A stretch of DNA of 64,000 nt. Origin: Olavius sp. associated proteobacterium Delta 1 (GTDB lineage Bacteria > Desulfobacterota > Desulfobacteria > Desulfobacterales > JAFDCJ01). The translations under genes and the position numbers were made by a program. A model generated the notes under the pieces. The model ran no database searches, was not told where the DNA came from, and saw only the letters and a program-made list of their open reading frames with translations. The stretch lies in contig CACVKW010000276.1 in the NCBI GenBank assembly GCA_902749685.1, positions 1-64,000 on the forward strand. Direction: 5' to 3'. Positions 51,146 through 59,017 of this stretch are shown here, in pieces (position 1 is the first letter of the stretch; each line of letters starts with the position of its first letter).

Positions 51146-52819
51146 ATGACCTGGCGCAGCAAAGATATACTTGAACGACCGGAGTGGTCCATGCATCGAT
51201 CGCTCTACAAATCGATGGGGTACAGCGATTACGATCTGGACCGCCCCCTGATCGGCATCGCAAACTCCTGGAATCGGGTGGTTCCGGGACATTATAATTT
51301 AAATCAAGTTTCGAAGTTTGTTAAACAGGGCATCCACCAAGCCGGCGGGACGCCGGTGGAATTCGGCGTGATTGCGGCCTGTGACGGAATTGCCCAGGGA
51401 CACGCCGGGATGCATTATATCCTGCCCACCCGCGACCTGATTACCAACGACATTGAGATGATGGTGGAGGCCCATCGCCTGGATGCGGTGGTGCTGCTGG
51501 GCTCCTGTGACAAAATTGTGCCGGCTATGTTAATGGCGGCTGCCAGGCTGGATTTGCCTGCCATCATCGTCGTGGGAGGTCCCATGGAAGGCGGTTGTCA
51601 ATTTGACGGTCGTTCGGCGGATATCACATCCGTGATGGAGGGGCTGGGGATGCTAAAAACCGGCAAAATCGACGAGGAGAATTACCTGAACCTGGAAGAC
51701 TGTGCCGGACCGACCTGTGGCTCCTGTTCTTTTCTGGGGACCGCCAACACCATGTGCTGTGTGGCTGAAGCCATGGGTTTGTCGCTGCCGGGAAGTGCGA
51801 CGATTCCCGCAACATACGCCGGGCGCTGGCGTGTTGCCCAGGAATCCGGGCGACAGATCGTAGACCTGCTCAAGCAGGGGATCACAGCCCGTCAGATTCT
51901 CAACCAAAAGGGAATCGAAAACGGCATCCGCCTCAGCACGGCCATCGGTGGCTCGACCAATGTCGCGCTGCACATTCCGGCAATTGGATACGAGGCCGAC
52001 TGTGAGGTTTCCATGGATCTTTTTGAGAAATTGTGCCGCAGCACACCGCACATCGCTAAAATGAATCCGGCGGCAGCCCCCAATGTTCCTGATTTTCACC
52101 ACGCCGGCGGCGTACCGGCAGTCATGAAAGAACTGCTTCCCATCCTGCACGCAGATGCACTAACCGTCACCGGCAAGACGATCGCTGAAAATCTTGCCGC
52201 TGCCGGTGCTCCCAACCGGATGATTATAAAAACGATCGAGGATCCCTGGAGCAATGAGGGCGGACTCGCCGTGTTGCGCGGTAATCTGGCACCCCATACC
52301 GCCGTCACCAAACCGGCTGCGATTCAGCCGGACATGCACATTTTTACGGGAACGGCAAACTGCTTTGATTCCGAGGAAGCGGCCAACCAGGCTATCCTGG
52401 ACGGTAAAGTCACCGAGGGAGAAGTTATTGTGATTCGCTATGAAGGGCCCAAGGGCGGGCCCGGAATGCGGGAGATGTACAAAGCCATGAAACTTATTTA
52501 TGGCCGGGGATTGGCCCTGAAGACCGCTGTGGTCACGGACGGTCGATTTTCCGGCACCAACAATGGCTGCTTTGTCGGGCACGTCTCACCCGAGGCGGCC
52601 GAAGGCGGTCCGTTGGCCATCGTGCAAAACGGTGATGAAATAACCATCGATATTCCCAACCGCAATTTGCACCTCAACCTTTCAGATCAACAAATCCAGG
52701 AACGATTGGCCGGCTGGCAGCGGCCGGCACCTAAATTCAAGAGGGGATACCTCGCGTTGTACTCACGGCTGGCGGAGTCGGCCGATAAAGGTGCCATCAT
52801 TCGACACAAGTTGGATTAA
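51146..52819 (+). CDS. IlvD/Edd-family dehydratase
   Basis: A 557-residue Fe-S dehydratase. Cluster and metal ligands are in VLLGSCDKIVPAMLMAA, EDCAGPTCGSCSFLGTANTM and the C-terminal DGRFSGTNNGCFVGHVSPEA. The family includes dihydroxy-acid dehydratase (branched-chain amino-acid synthesis) and aldonate dehydratases. Length fits dihydroxy-acid dehydratase, but the neighbours (sugar ABC transporter, four-carbon acid-sugar kinase, PdxA2) suggest a sugar-acid substrate, giving a 2-keto-3-deoxy acid. I would not assign ilvD without phylogeny. GAAAGGA precedes the ATG. Confidence 0.8.
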   Translation: MTWRSKDILERPEWSMHRSLYKSMGYSDYDLDRPLIGIANSWNRVVPGHYNLNQVSKFVKQGIHQAGGTPVEFGVIAACDGIAQGHAGMHYILPTRDLITNDIEMMVEAHRLDAVVLLGSCDKIVPAMLMAAARLDLPAIIVVGGPMEGGCQFDGRSADITSVMEGLGMLKTGKIDEENYLNLEDCAGPTCGSCSFLGTANTMCCVAEAMGLSLPGSATIPATYAGRWRVAQESGRQIVDLLKQGITARQILNQKGIENGIRLSTAIGGSTNVALHIPAIGYEADCEVSMDLFEKLCRSTPHIAKMNPAAAPNVPDFHHAGGVPAVMKELLPILHADALTVTGKTIAENLAAAGAPNRMIIKTIEDPWSNEGGLAVLRGNLAPHTAVTKPAAIQPDMHIFTGTANCFDSEEAANQAILDGKVTEGEVIVIRYEGPKGGPGMREMYKAMKLIYGRGLALKTAVVTDGRFSGTNNGCFVGHVSPEAAEGGPLAIVQNGDEITIDIPNRNLHLNLSDQQIQERLAGWQRPAPKFKRGYLALYSRLAESADKGAIIRHKLD

Positions 52820-53046
52820 CCCCAATAATTGTTCTTATATTGAACCAGAAATAAAGTTTTTGTTATAAAATAAACCTGCACGAAGTAATGCCTAAAATTA
52901 CAAAATCCCTAAAATGCCTAAAGTTGAGGTATTCTGTCGTTTTTAAATAACCTCATCTTAGCAATCCATAGGGGTACAAAGAGGGGCGGGGCAAAACTTT
53001 AATAAAATGATTAACATCCTTAATTTTAGACATTTCATAATTTAGT

Positions 53047-54363
53047 ATGGATAACATTGTCATTATTGCGGATGATTTAACGGGAGCCGCTGATACGGCG
53101 GTCCAATTCTGTCCTTTTTTCGACGATACTAGACTGGTATCTTATCAACTAATGGACCGGATATTGGAACCGGCCTTACATTCTTCTTCACGGGCGACGG
53201 CTCTTTTCACGAACAGCCGTGCTCTGGCGACCGATGCAGCGAATCATTGTCTGGTTTCAGTGGCCAAGGGGCTTGCCAGGGAAAAATCCGCCTGGATATA
53301 CAAAAAAATTGACTCCTGTATGCGGGGCAATGTTGGGTCGGAGGTTGATGCACTGCTTGATGAATTGAATTATGAGGTTAGTTTTATTACACCGGCTTTT
53401 CCCGAAATGGGAAGGACCACCCACGAAGATATCCACCTCGTTCACGGGATACCGCTGAGTCAATCTGAGATTTCCCGCGATCCGATTACGCCGGTCAAAG
53501 AATCCCGCCTATCGCTGATTGTGCAATCCCAGAGCAGGCATTCGGTCGGACATGTGGGGTTGAATTTTCTGGGGGGCAGCCAGAATCACCTGATCGAAGA
53601 AGTTGAGCGACAGCTGCTAAAAGGAGTCAGGCACATTGTGTTTGATGCCACTTACCGTGATCACCTTGATCGGATAGCAGAGTTAATTTTCTTGCTTGAG
53701 CATAAGATACTCCCGGTTGGTTCTGCCGGCCTGGCGGGCAGCATTGCAAAACGGTTGACCTCGAAGCCGGCTTCAGATGGACCTGAAATGATATTTGCAC
53801 CGGAGGGCTTTAATTTGCTGGTTTGCGGCACTACTTCGGCAGTAACCGGACAGCAAATTGATAAATTGCTGGAGAGCTATCCGTACGAAGTCATTCAATT
53901 GAATCCCATGCTGCTGGCTGATCAGAACCGCAAAGATGAATTTTCGGAAACAGCGTCTTCGGCTCGGTCCGGATTATTGAACAAAAATGTGATCCTGACC
54001 ATTAAGTCTCAACAAAACAGCCGAAACACTCCCCGGCAGACAAATCTGCAGCCGGCGGCAGATTCGATTGTCAGGGGTTTGGGGCTTTTCGTTGCTGAAG
54101 TCGCTGCAGCCGCCAAACCAGGACATCTTTTTCTTACCGGAGGCGATACGGCTGACGCGGTTTTGACAGCCATTGAGGCTGAAGGTATCCGGATCCTGGG
54201 AGAAGTTGTTGCCGGTGTTGTGCAGGGTGCGATAATGGGTGGGCTGCTGGATGGCTTGCCGGTGGTCACCAAAGCCGGCGCATTTGGGCAAAAAGACACG
54301 CTGGTTGTGCTTCATGAATTTTGGCAAGGATTGTGTAAAGGTTCAGAGGTTCAGGAGGTCTGA
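53047..54363 (+). CDS. Four-carbon acid-sugar kinase (DUF1537/OtnK-DtnK family)
   Basis: A 438-residue kinase. The N-terminal domain begins VIIADDLTGAADTAVQF, the hallmark of the family, and contains IYKKIDSCMRGNVGSEVDAL. The C-terminal domain has the nucleotide-binding LFLTGGDTADAVL and PVVTKAGAFGQKDTL. Characterised members phosphorylate D-threonate, D-erythronate or 3-oxo-tetronates at O4. The PdxA2-type gene follows after 249 nt, matching the two-step threonate/erythronate route to dihydroxyacetone phosphate. No conventional ribosome site was seen. Confidence 0.87.
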   Translation: MDNIVIIADDLTGAADTAVQFCPFFDDTRLVSYQLMDRILEPALHSSSRATALFTNSRALATDAANHCLVSVAKGLAREKSAWIYKKIDSCMRGNVGSEVDALLDELNYEVSFITPAFPEMGRTTHEDIHLVHGIPLSQSEISRDPITPVKESRLSLIVQSQSRHSVGHVGLNFLGGSQNHLIEEVERQLLKGVRHIVFDATYRDHLDRIAELIFLLEHKILPVGSAGLAGSIAKRLTSKPASDGPEMIFAPEGFNLLVCGTTSAVTGQQIDKLLESYPYEVIQLNPMLLADQNRKDEFSETASSARSGLLNKNVILTIKSQQNSRNTPRQTNLQPAADSIVRGLGLFVAEVAAAAKPGHLFLTGGDTADAVLTAIEAEGIRILGEVVAGVVQGAIMGGLLDGLPVVTKAGAFGQKDTLVVLHEFWQGLCKGSEVQEV

Positions 54364-54375
54364 GTTACGAGGACT

Positions 54376-54448
54376 GAGGACTGAACTCAAGAGAATTCGA
54401 ACGATGGAAACAGCGACACGCTCAGTCCTCAGCACTCATCACTTTTTC
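54376..54448. repeat. Heptad foldback (GAGGACT / CTCAGTC)
   Basis: Heptamers GAGGACT, GAGGACT, GAACTCA begin at 54369, and their complement CTCAGTC, CTCAGCA, CTCATCA, CTTTTTC occupies 54421-54448. The element starts almost at the kinase stop codon. Confidence 0.65.
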
Positions 54449-54475
54449 AATTAGACCGAGCAAAGCGAATCCACC

Positions 54476-54541
54476 CTTCGAAATTCTGCGGTTCGATATC
54501 CGAAATTCTGCGGTTCGATATCCGAAATTCTGCGGTTCGCT
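54476..54541 (-). repeat. Dispersed repeat, three tandem 22-nt units
   Basis: Three units of CGAAATTCTGCGGTTCGATA plus TC, the last ending CTTTC. They are the reverse complement of the word found at 4334 and 8555. They lie 72 nt upstream of the PdxA2-type gene. Confidence 0.7.
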
Positions 54542-54612
54542 TTCCACGGGGTTTAGGGTTCAGGAAGAAAAGAATCTGAGAATGAAAGCGAAAAGAATTT
54601 TTGGAGAAAACT

Positions 54613-55650
54613 ATGAGTGAAGATAAACGCCCCATACTGGGAATTTCGGTGGGTGATCCGGGTGGAATCGGGCCCGAAATTACTGTCAAGGCTTTAAACG
54701 TAGAAGATATTTATGACCATTGCCGTCCGCTGGTGGTGGCTGACCATAGGGTTATGGAGGATGTCCTGGGATTTAGCGATTTTAATTTAAAGCTCAATCC
54801 GGTCCAGCATGTGCGGGATGCTATATTCAAGCATGGCACCATTGATGTTTTGGATATGAACAATATGCCGAGGGACTGTTTACGATATAAGGAAGTAACC
54901 CCGGAGCAGGGCAGGGCCTCATTTGAATATGTGGCAAAAGTTATTGAACTGGCCACTGACCAAGAGATTGACGGCACCGTCACCGGACCGATCAATAAGG
55001 CCGCCATCAATGCCGCGGGGCATCATTATGCCGGCCACACCGAAATTTATGCAGCCTTGACCGATACCCGGGACTATTCCATGATGCTTTCCCACGGTAA
55101 TTTCCGCGTGACCCACGTATCTACCCACGTCAGTCTGAGGCAGGCCTGTGATCTGGTTAAAAAAGAGCGGGTGATTCGGGTGATCGATCTGACCTATGAT
55201 GCACTGAAGAATTTCAGCCTGTCCGAGCCCCGGATCGGAGTTGCCGGGTTAAATCCGCACTGCGGTGAAGAAGGAATGTTCGGTTATGAGGACGACGAGG
55301 AAATCCTGCCGGCGGTCGAACATGCCCGGAAAAAAGGCTATGATGTCGAGGGACCGATTCCGGCGGATACAATATTTTCAAAAATGAAAGGCGGCATGTA
55401 TGATGCCGTGGTGGTCATGTATCATGATCAGGGACATATCCCGATGAAATTTTTCGGCTTCCAGTACGATCAAAAAACAGGTCAATGGGGTGAAATGTCC
55501 GGCGTCAATATTACCCTGGGACTTCCGATCGTGCGGACCTCGGTGGATCACGGAACCGCATTCGGCAAGGCGGGCGAGGGCCGGGCCAATCCCCAATCCA
55601 TGATTGAAGCGATAAAGCTGGGAGCGCTGCTTTCTCGGAAAAGAAGGTGA
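54613..55650 (+). CDS. PdxA2-type 4-phospho-threonate/erythronate dehydrogenase
   Basis: A 345-residue NAD-dependent dehydrogenase of the PdxA family. Metal and substrate motifs: GISVGDPGGIGPEITVKAL, GTVTGPINKAAIN, HHYAGHTEIYA, THVSTHVSLRQ and VVMYHDQGHIPMKF. PdxA2 members linked to DUF1537 kinases oxidise 4-phospho-D-threonate or -erythronate, giving dihydroxyacetone phosphate and CO2, and this pairing is seen here. The ATG at 54613 has a TTGGAG site that overlaps an alternative TTG start at 54601. Vitamin B6 synthesis is less likely in this context. Confidence 0.87.
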   Translation: MSEDKRPILGISVGDPGGIGPEITVKALNVEDIYDHCRPLVVADHRVMEDVLGFSDFNLKLNPVQHVRDAIFKHGTIDVLDMNNMPRDCLRYKEVTPEQGRASFEYVAKVIELATDQEIDGTVTGPINKAAINAAGHHYAGHTEIYAALTDTRDYSMMLSHGNFRVTHVSTHVSLRQACDLVKKERVIRVIDLTYDALKNFSLSEPRIGVAGLNPHCGEEGMFGYEDDEEILPAVEHARKKGYDVEGPIPADTIFSKMKGGMYDAVVVMYHDQGHIPMKFFGFQYDQKTGQWGEMSGVNITLGLPIVRTSVDHGTAFGKAGEGRANPQSMIEAIKLGALLSRKRR

Positions 55651-55929
55651 AACCGGAAGGTTTCGATTTCGGATTTTGGAATTCGGATTGCGGTTTGATA
55701 AGGCAAAAAAACAAAAGACATAGTAGGATGGACTGATAATTGAGTAATCCGGAAATTGAAATGTACGATGAACTGGCTCGGATAAGAGAATGATATTTTT
55801 TCCGATATCTGTACCTGTTAGGAGAAATGGATTCATCTCTTTACAATTATTAGAGTTTTAATTGTGATGTATTTTCATTTTATGAAAAAACCTTTTCTAT
55901 AATAGACGGAACACCTAAATTTTAGGCAA

Positions 55930-56304
55930 TTCTTTTTGGCGACCAAGACCGACAAACGGACCTATCAGGAGACCCGCGAACAGTTCTATCGTTCTCTTGA
56001 TCGGCTCCAGGTTGACCGGGTCGATCTGCTACAGATGCACAATCTTAGCGACGTTGTTCAGCGAGAAATCGCCATGGGTCCCGGTGGCGCACTGGAGTTT
56101 TTGGTTGAAGCCCGGCACAAATGATTAGCTCGATCTATTGGAATCACCGGTCATGGAATCCTGACGCCTAAAATGCACCTTCAAAGCCTTGCACGATTTG
56201 ACTTTGACACCGTTTTGCTGCCATGCAATTATCTGTTAATGCAGAATCCGAATTATTGTGCCGACTTCAATCAATTGAATTCTGTCAATTTAATAAAAGG
56301 CTGA
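55930..56304 (+). pseudogene. Aldo/keto reductase relic with in-frame stop
   Basis: The frame reads FFLATKTDKRTYQETREQF, SLDRLQVDRVDLLQMHN, then a TGA at 56122-56124, and continues in the same frame with LARSIGITGHG and FDTVLLPCNYLLMQNP to a stop at 56302. The TGA replaces the glycine codon GGA of the usual KGLVRSIGITGH, so one base change explains it. The N-terminal third with the catalytic Asp/Tyr and the C-terminal third are gone. It belongs to a different subgroup from the intact gene at 42433. Confidence 0.75.
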
Positions 56305-56876
56305 GCAAGCCTACTTTGCCATATAGGCTACGAAGGCCAAGAACGCATCTACCGTTCGAAATTCGATTCGGCTGAGCTCGTCGCAGACTGCGGTTCGGTA
56401 ATCTGCGGTTAGCTTGTTTAAAATAGATAAAGCGTAGCGTCATCAACATTCGATCACGCCAAGGCGTGATTGAACGTTCGATGTTCGACGTTCAATCTTT
56501 TCACTGTTCCGGGCAGGCAGAATTTTATACGAGCGCCGCCTCTGACCGCGAGCGTCCAGTCTGATCGTAGAAGAAACTTTGTAGTTTGATAACGGTTGTT
56601 TTTGGATTGTGGGAGCGGTTTCTAACCGCGATTACCCGTTCAATCGTGGCTGCCCCGCTCGAAAAACAGCGGGATGCAAGCAGAAGCCACTCCCACCAAC
56701 CATTAATTGCAGCCTAAATGACATTGAATTTTATCTAGTTTCACACGAGGGTTTGGTGCCTTTGAGGTCGCACACCCAAAATCTGAAACCTGATCCGCCT
56801 CCGGCGGAAACCCTCTAATTCCATCAATCATTTTCTCGGGAAATTCCCGACATAGCCTACACAAGGAAATTAAGTC
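56305..56876. repeat. Repeat-rich gap before the amidase gene
   Basis: No gene was found. From left to right: TCGGCTGAGCTCGTCGCAGA (about 56367-56386, also at 43428); heptads TGAACGT, TCGATGT, TCGACGT, TCAATCT (56471-56498) joined to a palindrome ATCACGCC-AA-GGCGTGAT; an inverted repeat with arms 56609-56622 and 56683-56696 (GTGGGAGCGGTTTC and GAAGCCACTCCCAC, 12 of 14 pairs); and the palindrome TCCGCCTCCGGCGGA at 56794-56808. The inverted-repeat unit of about 88 bp looks like a miniature element. Confidence 0.6.
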
Positions 56877-58313
56877 ATGGATAAACCCCCTTTGCACTAT
56901 CAAAATATTACCGACCTTGCCGACCGTATTCGAAAGGGTGAAATCACTTCAACCCAACTGATGGAGAATATACTGGGACGTATCGATTCACTCGATGGCA
57001 AGCTGAACGCCTTCAAATTGACGTGTCCTGAACAAGCACTCGAACAGGCCCGGGCAGCAGATCAGGAATTAAGTAACGGTAAAGATTTGGGCGTTCTGCA
57101 CGGAATTCCCTATGCTGTCAAAGATCTGTTTGATGTCAAAGGTCTGCCTACTACAGCCGGCGCGAAACTGCTGGAAAACAATACTGCTGCTGAGGATTCT
57201 CAGGCTATCCACCGGCTTTCACAGGCCGGGATGATATTTTCCGGCAAAACCAATACCGTTCAATTTGCTTTCAGTGGTGTTGGGATCAATCATGATTACG
57301 GTACGCCCCACAATCCCTGGAGTCAAACTCATTACATTCCCGGCGGTTCCAGCAGCGGATCGGCGGTCGCGGTGGCCGCCGGCCTGGTTCCCATGGCCCT
57401 GGGAACAGACACCGGCGGATCGGTACGCATTCCTGCCTCTCTTTGCGGGACGGTTGGGTTGAAGACCACGGTGGGTCGCATCAGCCGGGCAGGAGTTTAT
57501 CCCTTGAGCTGGACCCTGGATTCGGTGGGAGTGTTTAGCCGCTCGGTGGAAGATGCGGCCCTGGTTTATCAATCCTTACAGGGCGCCGATATCAATGATG
57601 AGAGCACCGTGGGCGTAGCACCGCATGATGTACTTAAGAGATTGAAGGAAGGAGTGAAGGGACTGCGGCTGGCTTTTGCGGAGTCGGTGTTCTGGGATGA
57701 TGTGCATCCTGAAGTTGCCAAAGCCGTGCGCGAGTGCGGCAACGTATTTGAAGATCTGGGTGTTGCTGTCAGCAGCATCGATTTCAGCGAAGCCCAGGAA
57801 GCCTTCAAGTTGAACCCGGGCGGTGCGATCATCGCCAGTGAAGGTTATACGCTTAACAAAAAGTGGCTGGAGGAACACTTTGACGAACTTGATCCGGTGG
57901 TGGCGCATCGCATGATCAAAGGTAAGGAAATCAGCGCCGATCAATACCTGCAAACCAATTATATTGCCAGACAACTGCGAGCAAAAGCCGGCAACACTTT
58001 AAAAGACATTGATGCTCTGCTAGTGCCGACGACTCCTATGCCCGCCAGTCCGGTGGCGGAGGTCGATATCGACATCGAGAGCTATCTGGCAAAAAACATT
58101 CGTTATCTGCGCAACACCTCCATCGGAAATATCCTGAACTTCTGCGGCGTGAGCCTGCCGTGCGGATTTACTCAAAGCGGTTTGCCGATCGGACTGTTGA
58201 TCTATGGTAAACCCTTTCAGGAAGATGTCGTGCTTCGAATTGGCTATGCATTCCAACAACTCACCGAATGGCACCGGCGTGTGCCGGAACTGTCGTGGGC
58301 AGAAAGCAAATGA
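56877..58313 (+). CDS. Amidase-signature-family amidase
   Basis: A 478-residue hydrolase with the Ser-cisSer-Lys triad: Lys in [12 protein letters not shown], and the serines in [15 protein letters not shown] and [16 protein letters not shown]. It resembles GatA in length but has the C-terminus of stand-alone amidases, and no gatB or gatC is adjacent. It could hydrolyse an amide taken up by the nearby transporters. AAGGAAA precedes the ATG. Confidence 0.87.
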   Translation: MDKPPLHYQNITDLADRIRKGEITSTQLMENILGRIDSLDGKLNAFKLTCPEQALEQARAADQELSNGKDLGVLHGIPYAVKDLFDVKGLPTTAGAKLLENNTAAEDSQAIHRLSQAGMIFSGKTNTVQFAFSGVGINHDYGTPHNPWSQTHYIPGGSSSGSAVAVAAGLVPMALGTDTGGSVRIPASLCGTVGLKTTVGRISRAGVYPLSWTLDSVGVFSRSVEDAALVYQSLQGADINDESTVGVAPHDVLKRLKEGVKGLRLAFAESVFWDDVHPEVAKAVRECGNVFEDLGVAVSSIDFSEAQEAFKLNPGGAIIASEGYTLNKKWLEEHFDELDPVVAHRMIKGKEISADQYLQTNYIARQLRAKAGNTLKDIDALLVPTTPMPASPVAEVDIDIESYLAKNIRYLRNTSIGNILNFCGVSLPCGFTQSGLPIGLLIYGKPFQEDVVLRIGYAFQQLTEWHRRVPELSWAESK

Positions 58314-58504
58314 ATATTTTAGATTGAAGATTGAATATCTGATGTCCGCCTCTGATGGGTCAATTTTAAAAGATTTTCACAATTTTGCCGGAACGCATTC
58401 CGTCAAGGCGGAACATGAATGTTCAATTTTCAATACTTATCTGCCTTTAGGAGGATTCATTAATCAAATGTCTTCCGTAGGCGAATCCGTATAAGGAGGC
58501 AGTT

Positions 58505-58804
58505 GTGGATCTTAAAGTTAAAGTGAAGGAGATTAAAGGTACCTGTTCCGTTTACAAATTAGGTGACTCTTTTATGCTCAAAGACGGTTACCGGCTGGTT
58601 ACCGATATCCCGCTTTGCATGCATTCGCTTGCAGCGCTTCTGCCCCATTACAATGCGCTTCGAATTTCTGATCCTGATAAATGGGGACTGGCCGGAAAGG
58701 ATGATAAGACAAAAGCCTACGTTCAGTGTCTTGATCCTTATTCATACACTGATGGAGGAATAGCTGTATTTGAGATACAAAAGATGTCAAAAGGTGGGAA
58801 ATGA
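58505..58804 (+). CDS. TIGR04076-family small protein
   Basis: A 99-residue protein starting at GTG with an AAGGAGG site (58493-58499). Its sequence (LKVKVKEIKGTCSVYKLGD, CMHSLAALLPHYNALR, AYVQCLDP) matches the TIGR04076 family of small, cysteine-containing proteins of unknown function, common in anaerobes. The usual CPAG cysteine near residue 14 is present as TCSV. It follows the amidase after 190 nt containing an ATTGAAG-type repeat (58319-58435). Confidence 0.65.
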   Translation: MDLKVKVKEIKGTCSVYKLGDSFMLKDGYRLVTDIPLCMHSLAALLPHYNALRISDPDKWGLAGKDDKTKAYVQCLDPYSYTDGGIAVFEIQKMSKGGK

Positions 58805-59017
58805 TCTCGAGATTATTTGTCTAAGGTACCCTGGATTCCGTCCGACCCAATGAACATCTTCTCATTGTTTAACTACCTTTTTAGTGACTATTCTTGACCT
58901 TCTAACCTTCTATGGTTATCAATAATAGTTAGTTATTACCCTGATTGATCATCTAGGGTATCATCTCAATCACTCCCTGCACCCTCGCTGTTAAACCTGA
59001 CTATGCAGGTTAACGCC

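Noticed and set aside
51146-52819. Confident assignment as ilvD of branched-chain amino-acid synthesis
   Set aside because: Family motifs do not separate it by eye from aldonate dehydratases, and the neighbours favour a sugar-acid role.
56122-56124. TGA read as selenocysteine in the aldo/keto reductase fragment
   Set aside because: The family has glycine at this site and no SECIS-like hairpin follows; the gene lacks both ends.
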